Assembly: GCA_021287075.1 (NCBI GenBank)
Contig: JAJTBD010000022.1
Span: 1 to 64,000 of the forward strand
Length of the DNA stretch: 64,000 nucleotides
Direction: 5' to 3'
Source: Micrococcales bacterium
GTDB lineage: Bacteria; Actinomycetota; Actinomycetes; Actinomycetales; Dermatophilaceae
The notes under the pieces are model-generated. The model saw only the letters and a list, made by a program, of their open reading frames with translations. It had not been told where the DNA came from and ran no database searches. Positions 50,464-59,657 of this stretch are shown piece after piece. Position numbers and translations under genes: made by a program. Within the stretch, counting starts at the first letter, position 1. The number at the start of each line of letters is the position of its first letter.

Positions 50464-50664
50464 GTGAGCTCACCCGCGCGCCGCGCCCGCCCGCAGGCCA
50501 AGTGCCCGATCCGGGTCGGCGAGGCGTGCTCGCTGTGCCATCCCGGCGCGACCGGGCCGCAGGACTGCGGTCTGGTCTATCTGGTGATGGACGACGACGA
50601 ACTGCGCGAGGCCTTGGCCGACAACCGCCGCGAGCACCAGGCCCGCTCCCGCGAGCAGGGCTGA
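50464..50664 (+). CDS. Small cysteine-containing conserved protein (DUF6767-like)
   Basis: A 66-residue protein with three cysteines in AKCPIRVGEACSLCHPG and a fourth in GPQDCGLVYLVMDDDELREAL. This CPIRxGExCxLC-DCGLVYLVM pattern recurs in small actinobacterial proteins that I associate with DUF6767. Four cysteines could bind a metal, but function is unknown. GTG start; no convincing ribosome-binding site. It ends next to the convergent Bcr/CflA gene. Confidence 0.7.
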   Translation: MSSPARRARPQAKCPIRVGEACSLCHPGATGPQDCGLVYLVMDDDELREALADNRREHQARSREQG

Positions 50665-50665
50665 G

Positions 50666-51865
50666 TCACCGGCGCGCCAGGCGCCTCATGAGGGCACACG
50701 ACAGGCCATAGAAGGCGGCCATCATCGCGGCCATCGGCAGCAGCGAGTCATAGCCGAAGAGGCCGGTGAGCGGGGTGCAGATCGCACCGATGAGCATCGA
50801 GAGGCCACCCTGGAGTGACGCGGCGGTGCCGGCCATCCGGCGACCCGCCTCCTGCGCCAGGGCGGTCGTCGACGGGATCGTCAGTCCCCCGCCGCCGACG
50901 ATCAGGCAGAGCATCGCCCACGGCACGGCGATCGGCAGCGAGCCGTCCCGGTCGAGCAGCGCCACGACGAGCAGACCGACCGCGGCCGCCGTCGAGACAC
51001 CCACCCCGACCGTGCGCAGCCAGCGCGGCCCGCGGTGCCCGACCAGCGCCCGGAAAGCGATGCTGCTCAAGGCCATTGCCGCTGCGTTGGTGGCGAACAC
51101 CACGGCATACAGGCTCTCGCTGATGCCATATGAGCTCTGGAGGACAAAGGAGGAGCCGCCGATATAGGTGAAGAAGCCGGCCGTCGCCAGCCCGTTGACC
51201 GCCACGTGCTGCATGAACGACCAGTCACGCGACAGCTCACCCATCCGGCGCAGCGTCTGACCCAGGCCGGGCGGGTGACGGCGCTGCGGCGGCAGGGTCT
51301 CGGGGATGCCCACGAGCACCGCCGCGACCATGAGCACACCGGCCGCGGCGAGCCAGTAGAAGACGGTGCGCCACGTGCCGTCGGCCATGATCAGCCGGCC
51401 GGCGACGGGCGCGATCAGTGGCGCGAGGAAGGTGATCGACGCGAGCGTGCCATAGGTCTTGGCCGCGTCGCCCGAGCCATAGGAGTCGGTCACGACCGCC
51501 CGCCCGACGACGACGCCGGTGCCCGCCGCGAGCCCCTGGACGACCCGCATCGCCAGCAGCACGCCGATGGCGGGCGCCAGCGCGCAGACCAGGCTCGAGA
51601 GGGCGAATGCCGCGGTGCTGGCCAGCAGCATCCGGCGCCGGCCGACCGCGTCGCTGACCGGACCGCACGCGAGCTGCCCGAGGGCGAGCCCGACGATGAA
51701 TGCCGTGAGGGTCAGCTGGGCGAGCGCACCGGTCGTGTGGAGCGAGCCGGCCAGCGCCGGCAGCGCGGAGATATAGGTGTCGGTCGCAAACGGGCCGATC
51801 CCGGTGACCACGACGAGCGCGGGGATCAGCAGGCGGCCTGCCCGTGGTCTCGCTCGCTCGCTCAC
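50666..51865 (-). CDS. Bcr/CflA-type MFS drug exporter
   Basis: A 399-residue major facilitator with 12 helices. It matches the Bcr/CflA drug efflux group: GIGPFATDTYISALPALAGSL in helix 1, GQLACGPVSDAVGRRRML as the loop 2-3 motif, and RVVQGLAAGTGVVVGRAVVTD. GTG start 6 nt after TAGGCT (minus, 51872-51877), leaderless. Divergent from a second MFS gene with a 76-bp gap between them. Substrate unknown. Confidence 0.88.
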   Translation of the reverse strand: MSERARPRAGRLLIPALVVVTGIGPFATDTYISALPALAGSLHTTGALAQLTLTAFIVGLALGQLACGPVSDAVGRRRMLLASTAAFALSSLVCALAPAIGVLLAMRVVQGLAAGTGVVVGRAVVTDSYGSGDAAKTYGTLASITFLAPLIAPVAGRLIMADGTWRTVFYWLAAAGVLMVAAVLVGIPETLPPQRRHPPGLGQTLRRMGELSRDWSFMQHVAVNGLATAGFFTYIGGSSFVLQSSYGISESLYAVVFATNAAAMALSSIAFRALVGHRGPRWLRTVGVGVSTAAAVGLLVVALLDRDGSLPIAVPWAMLCLIVGGGGLTIPSTTALAQEAGRRMAGTAASLQGGLSMLIGAICTPLTGLFGYDSLLPMAAMMAAFYGLSCALMRRLARR

Positions 51866-51941
51866 CCGCAGAGCCTACGGACCTGCGGCGATGTCCCGTC
51901 AATTCGGTCAGAGTGCAGACCCGGGCTTACCGTGGTGTCAC

Positions 51942-53159
51942 GTGACGACTCCCACGACCGCGACCCCGACAGCGCCCACCAGCGGGCGCGGCAGCCATGT
52001 CGGGCTGGCCACAGCAGCACTGGTCCTCGGCGGGTTCTCCATCGGCACAACGGAGTTCGTCTCGATGGGGTTGCTCCCCCAGATCGCCACGACGCTCGAC
52101 ATCAGCATCCCCACGGCGGGCCACATCATCTCGGCCTATGCGCTGGGCGTCGTCATCGGGGCCCCCGTGCTGGCCGTCCTGTTCGCGAAATACCCGCGCA
52201 AGGGCCTGCTCCTCGGGCTGATGGCCGTCTTCACGATCGGCAACGCCGCGAGCGCACTGGCCGACAGCTATCCGGCGATGATCGGGGCGCGGCTGCTCGC
52301 GGGCTTCCCGCACGGGGCCTTCTTCGGTGTCGGCGCGCTGGTCGCGGCCGGCATGGTCGAGCCGGCCCGCCGAGGCCGCCAGATCGGCCGGATGATGTAT
52401 GGCATCCCGGCGGCCAATGTCATCGGCGTGCCGGTCACCACCTGGCTCGGCCAGAACATCGGCTGGCGGTCGGCCTACTGGACCGTCGCGGCACTGGGCA
52501 TCCTCACCTTCGCGCTCGTCGCGGCATACGTCCCCCGGTCGCCGGGCAACCCGGAGGCGACGGGCCGACGCGAGCTTTCGGCACTGTCGAGCCCGACGCT
52601 GTGGCTGTCGATCCTCGCCGGCTCGCTCGGGTTCGGCGGCATGTTCGCGATGTACTCCTACATCGCGCCGACCATCACCGACGTCACCGGGCTGCACGAG
52701 TCGGCCGTGCCGACCTATCTGCTCGTCTATGGCCTCGGCGGGCTGATCGGCGCGGAGATCGCCGGGCGTCTGTCTGAGTGGTCGATCCGCAAGTCGGTCG
52801 TGCTCGGCTTCGCCCTGATGGCGCTGGCCCTCGCGGCATTCAGCTGGCTCTCGCCGTGGCACCTCCCCGGCATGGCCGTCTTCTTCTGCTCCGCCCTCGT
52901 CGCCTCGATCCTGGTGGTCAACCTCCAGATGCAGCTCATGCACGACGCCGGTGACGCCGAGACCCTCGGCGCCGCGCTCAACCACTCGGCACTCAACATC
53001 GCCAACGCCCTCGGCGCCTGGCTCGGCGGCATCGTCATCGCGCTCGGCTATGGCTATCGGGCGCCCTCGCTCGTCGGCGCCGGCATGGCCCTCGTCGGCA
53101 TCCTGATCCTGCTCGCCTATCGCCAGCTCGACCGCCGCCGCGCCAACCCCCTGCGCTGA
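51942..53159 (+). CDS. MFS transporter (AraJ/YdhP-like)
   Basis: A 405-residue major facilitator related to AraJ/YdhP-type exporters. The first helix contains LVLGGFSIGTTEFVSMGLLP, diagnostic for that group, and the fifth contains the YGIPAANVIGVPVTTWLG signature. The GTG follows 8 nt after a TACCGT box (51928-51933) and no ribosome-binding site is seen. Divergent from the Bcr/CflA gene. Ends before a perfect 23-bp palindrome. Substrate unknown. Confidence 0.87.
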   Translation: MTTPTTATPTAPTSGRGSHVGLATAALVLGGFSIGTTEFVSMGLLPQIATTLDISIPTAGHIISAYALGVVIGAPVLAVLFAKYPRKGLLLGLMAVFTIGNAASALADSYPAMIGARLLAGFPHGAFFGVGALVAAGMVEPARRGRQIGRMMYGIPAANVIGVPVTTWLGQNIGWRSAYWTVAALGILTFALVAAYVPRSPGNPEATGRRELSALSSPTLWLSILAGSLGFGGMFAMYSYIAPTITDVTGLHESAVPTYLLVYGLGGLIGAEIAGRLSEWSIRKSVVLGFALMALALAAFSWLSPWHLPGMAVFFCSALVASILVVNLQMQLMHDAGDAETLGAALNHSALNIANALGAWLGGIVIALGYGYRAPSLVGAGMALVGILILLAYRQLDRRRANPLR

Positions 53160-53221
53160 CCGACAAGGGGCACTCGGCCACTGAGCCCGCCGACGCGCCC
53201 CATCCGCACCCCACCCCCCTC

Positions 53222-53280
53222 TTAAGCCAATTGGCGAGTTCCGCGCACCCCTGTGGGGCGGAACTCGCCAATTGGCTTAA
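53222..53280. terminator. Palindrome family B, perfect 23-bp copy (bidirectional terminator)
   Basis: Arms TTAAGCCAATTGGCGAGTTC... and ...GAACTCGCCAATTGGCTTAA pair perfectly over 23 bp around a 13-nt loop. It lies between convergent MFS genes. The sequence family is shared with 32134 and 43399. Confidence 0.85.
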
Positions 53281-53300
53281 TGAGGGAGGCAGGACTCCCG

Positions 53301-55433
53301 TCAGCGGGCGGGGGGCTCGACAGGCTCGACGGGGTCGATGACGACCTCGTCAGAGGCGTGGCGGCCGGGGCGGACCCGCTGGGAGTCGACGATGTAGGCC
53401 GAGGTCAGGTCGGACGAGACCGCGGTGAGCGTGCCGATGTCGACGCCCTCGTAGCGCTGGGCCACGGTCGGCTCGACCTCGCTGAGCACCTTGTCCTCGT
53501 CGAGCTCGGTCGCGGCGGCCGCGAGCGCCCGGCGGACGTCGTCGCTGAGGATGCCGCCGTGGCGCTTGCCGCGCTCGGCGATCTCGGCGGCATACCGCTC
53601 GGACTTGGCCGCCACCTCGGGGTGCTCGGTGGTGAGCATGACCGCGGTGCGGGCGAGCAGCGCCTGGCCACGCACGAGGTCGCCGTCGCCGATGTCGAGC
53701 ACGGCCTGGCGCAGCAGCGGCAGGTCCTCGCGGGAGGAGGCCTGGGCGAGCCGGGCGATCTGGAGGCCGAGCAGCCGCTCACGGGTGCGGGAGGCGCCGC
53801 CGTCGCGGCCGAGCGGCACGGTCAGGCCCTCACCGGCAGAGGACTGGCCCATGCCGTCGAGCATCTCGCGGCCCGCCTCGGCGGGGGTGTGCACGGTGTC
53901 GCGCAGGGGCACGACCTTGATCAGCAGCGAGGCGATGAAGGCCACGGCCACCAGCGGCAGGGCAAAGGTGAAGACGTCGTGCAGCGCGTCGGCCAGCCCC
54001 TGGCGGACGGCGGTGGCGACCTGCGGCGGGAGCTTGGCCAGGGCGGCCGGGTCGAGGACCGAGCCGGCGCCGATCTTGCCGGCGGGCATGTGCTCGCGCA
54101 TCGCCTCGGGCAGGTGGGAGATGATCGCCGGCCGCATCTGCGAGGTCATGATCGTGCCGTAGACGGCGATGCCCACGGTCGAGCCGACGTTGCGGAAGAA
54201 CTGGGTCGCCGCGGTGGCGACGCCGAGGTCCTCGCGCATGACGATGTTCTGGACGACGAGCGTGTAGACCTGCATGCACATGCCGAGGCCGATGCCGAAG
54301 ACGACCATCGCCAGGGTGAGCGCGCCCGAGGTGGACGTGTAGGTCAGCTGGGTGAGCAGCCACATGCCGACGCCCATGATCGCGACGCCGAGCAGGATGA
54401 CGCCCTTGTAGCGGCCGGTGCGGGTGATGAAGAGCCCGGACAGGATCGACAGGCCGATCATCGCCACCGACATCGGCATGAGGATCAGGCCCGACTTGGT
54501 GGCGTCGACGCCCTGCACGCCCTGCGCATAGACGGGGATGTAGATGAGCGCGCCGAACATCAGCATCGAGACGGCGAAGGAGGCGATGTTGGAGAAGGTG
54601 AAGACCGACCCGCGGAAGAGCCGCAGCGGGATGACCGGCTCCGACGCCCGGGTCGCGGTCCAGATCCACAGCAGCAGGAAGAGCGTACCGGCGGCATACA
54701 TGCCGATGATCTGGGCCGAGCCCCACGCATAGCTGGTGCCGCCGAGCGAGGTGGCGAGCAGGATGAGCACGAGGGCCGCGGTGAGGGTGATGATGCCGGG
54801 CCAGTCGATCTTGGCCTCGCGCCGGGTGTGCGGCAGGTGCAGGAAGCGGAAGATCGCGAGGAATGCCGCGATGCCGACGGGCAGCGAGACATAGAAGAGC
54901 CAGCGCCAGCCCCAGTGGTCGGTGATGTAGCCGCCGGCGAGCGGGCCGGCGATGGAGCTGACACCGAAGACGGCGCCCATCAGGCCCTGGTACTTGCCGC
55001 GCTGCCGCGGCGGGATGATGTCGCCGATGATCGTCTGCGACAGCGGCATCAGGGTGCCCATGCCGAGGCCCTGCACGGCGCGCGCGAAGACGAGGAACCA
55101 GAAGCCCTGGGAGAGGCCGGCCAGGATCGAGCCGACCATGAAGACGACCAGCCCGGCGAGATAGAAGGGCCGGCGGCCATAGAGGTCGGACAGCTTGCCG
55201 ACGATGGGCACGCTGATGGCCGAGACGAGCATGGCGGCGGTCGCGAGCCACGAGTAGTGGTCCATGCCGCCGAGCTCGGCGACGATGCGCGGCATGGCGG
55301 GGCTGACGATGGTCTGGCTGATCGAGGCGACGAGCATGCCGAGCATCAGGCCGATGAAGACCCGCCTGGCCTCGGGGCTCAGCTCGTAGGCGGCGGGCTC
55401 GTCGGATGCGGTGCGTTGTGCGGTGGCGGTCAC
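53301..55433 (-). CDS. DHA2 (EmrB/QacA) drug exporter with long C-terminus
   Basis: A 710-residue MFS exporter with 14 helices in residues about 25-540. Motifs include GKLSDLYGRRPFYLAGL (loop 2-3), RAVQGLGMGTLMPLSQTIIGD (helix 5 motif C region) and WRWLFYVSLPVGI. The last about 160 residues are a soluble helical domain beyond helix 14, seen in some actinobacterial EmrB proteins and of unknown role. GTG start with AAGGA upstream. An operator-like inverted repeat lies in its promoter. Confidence 0.9.
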   Translation of the reverse strand: MTATAQRTASDEPAAYELSPEARRVFIGLMLGMLVASISQTIVSPAMPRIVAELGGMDHYSWLATAAMLVSAISVPIVGKLSDLYGRRPFYLAGLVVFMVGSILAGLSQGFWFLVFARAVQGLGMGTLMPLSQTIIGDIIPPRQRGKYQGLMGAVFGVSSIAGPLAGGYITDHWGWRWLFYVSLPVGIAAFLAIFRFLHLPHTRREAKIDWPGIITLTAALVLILLATSLGGTSYAWGSAQIIGMYAAGTLFLLLWIWTATRASEPVIPLRLFRGSVFTFSNIASFAVSMLMFGALIYIPVYAQGVQGVDATKSGLILMPMSVAMIGLSILSGLFITRTGRYKGVILLGVAIMGVGMWLLTQLTYTSTSGALTLAMVVFGIGLGMCMQVYTLVVQNIVMREDLGVATAATQFFRNVGSTVGIAVYGTIMTSQMRPAIISHLPEAMREHMPAGKIGAGSVLDPAALAKLPPQVATAVRQGLADALHDVFTFALPLVAVAFIASLLIKVVPLRDTVHTPAEAGREMLDGMGQSSAGEGLTVPLGRDGGASRTRERLLGLQIARLAQASSREDLPLLRQAVLDIGDGDLVRGQALLARTAVMLTTEHPEVAAKSERYAAEIAERGKRHGGILSDDVRRALAAAATELDEDKVLSEVEPTVAQRYEGVDIGTLTAVSSDLTSAYIVDSQRVRPGRHASDEVVIDPVEPVEPPAR

Positions 55434-55465
55434 GGGGTCCTTCAGGGCGTCACGGGTGTTTATTG

Positions 55466-55487
55466 GTTGCGTTCTGCAACTATTCTA
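55466..55487 (-). promoter_or_regulatory. Operator and -10 box of the DHA2 exporter
   Basis: Inverted repeat GTTGC-GTTCT-GCAAC (55466-55480) next to a minus-strand -10 TAGAAT (55482-55487). A repressor of the TetR or MarR type is likely, but none is encoded nearby. Confidence 0.55.
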
Positions 55488-55527
55488 CCGCCCTCGGCAT
55501 TCCCCGTCGAACCCAGCAGCCCAGACA

Positions 55528-55571
55528 CCAGGCGGTATGCCGCGGGGTCGGGGCCGCGGCATACCGCCTGG
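55528..55571. terminator. Hairpin of two inverted GGTATGCCGCG copies
   Basis: CCAGGCGGTATGCCGCGG and its exact reverse complement, 18 bp each, separated by an 8-nt loop, 16 nt past the SRPBCC gene stop. Each arm contains one full 11-mer. Confidence 0.85.
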
Positions 55572-55587
55572 TCGTTGGGGGCGGGGG

Positions 55588-56049
55588 TCAGGAGGCGACG
55601 GACTCGGCGAGCTTGCCGAGGGTGTCCTCGAGCTGGGACTCCTCCACGAGGGGGAACTTCACCTTGGCGAGCAGGTCCTTGTCGGTGACCTTGGACCAGT
55701 CATAGGTGTGGGTGACGAGAGTGGCGTCGGGGCCCTGGGGCGCCAGCTCCCAGACCCACTCCCACCCGGGCGGCTGGGTGCCGGCGGGCGCGGTCTGCCA
55801 GGCCAGGAGCTTGTCCTTGGCATAGCCGGTGACGTGGTTGTCGGTCTGGTACTCCCCGCCCATGTGCTCGCCCGACATGTTCATCGTGAACACGTCGCCG
55901 ACGGCCTGGATGCGGTCGGTCTTCTCGTCGGAGCGGATGAAGCCGGAGCCGTCGAGCTCGGCGTGCCGCTGGGGGTTGGACAGGACGTCAAAGAGGGCGT
56001 CCGCGGAGGCGTCGATGGTCCTGCTGACGGTGATCTTGTTGTCTGCCAT
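55588..56049 (-). CDS. SRPBCC family protein
   Basis: A 153-residue START-like (SRPBCC) fold protein with a hydrophobic cavity. It begins ITVSRTIDASADALFDVLSNPQRHAELDG and has the C-terminal helix ending EDTLGKLAESVAS. Relatives bind lipids or polyketides or act as stress-related scaffolds. I chose the ATG at 56049, next to a G-rich site; the frame extends 12 codons upstream without support. Ligand unknown. Confidence 0.82.
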   Translation of the reverse strand: MADNKITVSRTIDASADALFDVLSNPQRHAELDGSGFIRSDEKTDRIQAVGDVFTMNMSGEHMGGEYQTDNHVTGYAKDKLLAWQTAPAGTQPPGWEWVWELAPQGPDATLVTHTYDWSKVTDKDLLAKVKFPLVEESQLEDTLGKLAESVAS

Positions 56050-56108
56050 CACCCCACCCTGCCCAGCCCGGGCGGCCGGGTGCAACCCCCGCAGGGCGGT
56101 GACCAGCG

Positions 56109-56119
56109 GGTATGCCGCT
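56109..56119 (+). repeat. Near-exact GGTATGCCGC copy
   Basis: GGTATGCCGCT, 10 of 11 positions, in the divergent gap between the SRPBCC and gdhA genes. Confidence 0.5.
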
Positions 56120-56155
56120 CGGCGCAGCGGCTGCCGCGCCCGCCTCAGGAGATGA

Positions 56156-57556
<1,401 letters not shown>

Positions 57557-57571
57557 GGTCTCCCTAGAGCA

Positions 57572-57619
57572 GGTATGCCGCGGGGCGAGGTCCGATCGGG
57601 CCTCGCCCCGCGGCATACC
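57572..57619. terminator. Hairpin of two inverted GGTATGCCGCG copies
   Basis: GGTATGCCGCGGGGCGAGG and its exact reverse complement, 19 bp, 10-nt loop, between the convergent gdhA and SRPBCC genes. A bidirectional terminator built from the genome-wide 11-mer. Confidence 0.85.
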
Positions 57620-57631
57620 CGCTGTCATCGG

Positions 57632-58048
57632 TCAGTCGGCGACGAGGCCGTCGCAGTGCGCGGCGAGGCTCTCGGCCTCGGTGGTGACATAGCCGCGGGC
57701 GCGCTTGCCGATCAGCAGGTGGGTGGTGCTGGTCAGGCCGCCGGTCCACTCGAGCATGAGGTGGATGCGCGTGCCGCCGCCGGCCGGCTCGAGCCAGTGC
57801 TGTGCGACCGAGAGGATGCCGGGGCGGCGGTTCTCCCAGACGAAGCCCTGGCTGGGGCGCCAGTCGGTGACCGTCCACGTCGCGGGCGGCATCCTGGGCT
57901 GCCAGAGGGCGTATGCCGCGGGCTCGCGGGCGATCTGCCGCGCCGCGGTGACCGTGGGGGTCCAGGTGTGCCAAGCCTCGATGTCGGCGAGGACACCCCA
58001 GACCGTGTCGATGTCGGCGCGGGTCGCGGCGGTGGCCTCGATGAGCAT
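57632..58048 (-). CDS. SRPBCC family (polyketide cyclase-like) protein
   Basis: A 138-residue SRPBCC protein. It starts MLIEATAATRADIDTVWGVLADIEAWHTWTP, includes WRPSQGFVWENRRPG and GTRIHLMLEWTGGL, and ends with the long cavity-lining helix. Such proteins bind hydrophobic ligands; no specific function can be given. The ATG lies 6 nt after TAGCCT (minus, 58055-58060), leaderless. It is not related closely to the SRPBCC gene at 55588. Confidence 0.83.
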   Translation of the reverse strand: MLIEATAATRADIDTVWGVLADIEAWHTWTPTVTAARQIAREPAAYALWQPRMPPATWTVTDWRPSQGFVWENRRPGILSVAQHWLEPAGGGTRIHLMLEWTGGLTSTTHLLIGKRARGYVTTEAESLAAHCDGLVAD

Positions 58049-58140
58049 GGCCCGAGGCTAACGGCCGCCGCTGCACGCGGGGCGAACCAGCGCAGACGAA
58101 ACCTGGCGCGAGGCAGACGGGGAGAGACCCTTACGGGAGG

Positions 58141-58330
58141 CTATGCATTGCCCCGAGAATCGGACCATAGGCCGGATTCCCGGGGCAGTAACAAACTGCC
58201 CCGAGAGAGCGTCCGATCCCGGGGCAGTTTGTTTCTGCCCCACGCGATTTGTTACTGCCCCGCGCGAGGGTCCGATCCCGGGGCAGTTTGTTACTGCCCC
58301 AGCTGGGCCACAGCGCGGGGCAATGCATAG
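58141..58330. repeat. 190-bp nested palindromic element
   Basis: The 15-bp outer arms CTATGCATTGCCCCG (58141-58155) and CGGGGCAATGCATAG (58316-58330) enclose three hairpins: GGGGCAGT-5 nt-ACTGCCCC (58182-58202), GGGGCAG-7 nt-CTGCCCC (58221-58241) and GGGGCAGT-5 nt-ACTGCCCC (58280-58300). GTCCGATCCC precedes the last two with a 59-bp period. No gene is credible inside; it fills most of the 319-bp gap. Confidence 0.85.
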
Positions 58331-58367
58331 CGCGCGGCAAGAGGGCCCGGGCCCCCGCCGCGCAGGC

Positions 58368-59624
58368 TCAGGCGGCCGGGGCCCGGTGGAGGGTCTCGCG
58401 GGCGGGCAGCCAGGCGACGAAGGCAATGGCCGCGACGACGCCGGCGAGGATGAAGGCCGGCGCATAGCCGAACGCGTCGACGACCATGCCGGTGACGATC
58501 GGCCCGAAGATCGTGCCGGTGTCCTGGGCCATCTGGAAGGCCGCGAGCACCTTGCCGCCACCGCGCTCGTTGCCGACGACGTCGGCGAGGCTGGCCTGCT
58601 GGGCGGGGTTGAGCACGCCCGCCCCGGCGCCACCGATGAGCGAGGCGACGACGATCAGCGGGAAGGAGTGCAGGAAGCCGAAGGCCGCCGTGGCCACTGC
58701 CGAGATCGCGAGCCCGGTGAGGATGAGCGGGCGGCGGCCGAGCAGGTCGGAGCGACGGCCCGCGAGCATCAGCCCGCCGGCGTTGCCTGCGGCAAAGAGC
58801 GCTAGAGCTATGCCCGGCAGCCGCGGGTCGTCGCCGAGAGCGGCCGCGATGAAGAGCGGCGTCAGCGCCACCCGCACCCCGAAGTTGGCCCACCCGTTGG
58901 CGAAGCCGGAGACCAGCGCCGCGCGATAGGCCGAGTCGTCCAGCGCCTCCCGGACGGTCATGGCCGGCTTGGGCGCGCTCCCGGGCGGCGGCTGGAGGGA
59001 GGCGTGGCTCAGCTGCGTCGCGACGATGGCCGTGGCGATGACGAGCGCCGCGGCATACACCAGGAAGGGCACCTGCATGCCGAGGCGGGCGAGGAAGCCG
59101 CCGAGGATGGGGCCGGCGATATTGCCGATGAGGAAGGCCGAGCCGTAGGCGGAAGAGACCTTGCCGCGGATCGTCGGCGGCGCGAGGCGCACGATCAGGG
59201 CCATCGCCGAGACGGTGAACATCGTCGAGCCGATGCCGCCCAGGCCGCGGAAGACCAGCAGCTGCCAGTAGTTGGCGGCGAAGGCGGTCGCCGCCGAGGA
59301 CGCCGCGACGATGAGCAGGCCGACGAGATAGACCCACCGCTCCCCCAGCCGCGTGATCAGCGCGCCGCCGGCGGGCGCGAAGACCAGCCGCATGAAGGCG
59401 AAGGCACTCACCACGATCGTCGCGGCGGTCACGCCGACGTCGAAGCTGCGGGCATAGGCGGGCAGCACGGGGGTGATCAGGCCGAAGCCGATCGCGATGA
59501 CGAATGCCGCGACGATCAGCACCCAGATCTCGCGCGGGATGCGCGCGACGTCGACGCTGGGGACGGCGGCGGTGGCGGGGCCGATCGGGGCAGGCCCGTC
59601 GGCGGAAGAGGTGGGGTCGCTCAT
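58368..59624 (-). CDS. MFS transporter (TetA-like)
   Basis: A 418-residue major facilitator with 12 helices after a 30-residue cytoplasmic N-terminus. Typical of the DHA1 group: FGLITPVLPAYARSFDVGVTAATIV in helix 1 and GALITRLGERWVYLVGLL in the loop 2-3 region. Ends just downstream of the nested palindromic element, which may act as its terminator. It starts 33 nt past the stop of the ceramidase gene on the same strand, so the two may share a transcript. Substrate unknown. Confidence 0.87.
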   Translation of the reverse strand: MSDPTSSADGPAPIGPATAAVPSVDVARIPREIWVLIVAAFVIAIGFGLITPVLPAYARSFDVGVTAATIVVSAFAFMRLVFAPAGGALITRLGERWVYLVGLLIVAASSAATAFAANYWQLLVFRGLGGIGSTMFTVSAMALIVRLAPPTIRGKVSSAYGSAFLIGNIAGPILGGFLARLGMQVPFLVYAAALVIATAIVATQLSHASLQPPPGSAPKPAMTVREALDDSAYRAALVSGFANGWANFGVRVALTPLFIAAALGDDPRLPGIALALFAAGNAGGLMLAGRRSDLLGRRPLILTGLAISAVATAAFGFLHSFPLIVVASLIGGAGAGVLNPAQQASLADVVGNERGGGKVLAAFQMAQDTGTIFGPIVTGMVVDAFGYAPAFILAGVVAAIAFVAWLPARETLHRAPAA

Positions 59625-59657
59625 TGCCGCACCAGTATGACTGGCGCGGCAGCGCCG

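Noticed and set aside
58131..58340. Minus-strand frame and repeat pattern inside the nested palindrome, considered as a CRISPR-like array
   Set aside because: Repeats are palindromic, of unequal spacing, with only two to three units and no similar-length unique spacers; the frame's repeated peptides just mirror the DNA repeats.
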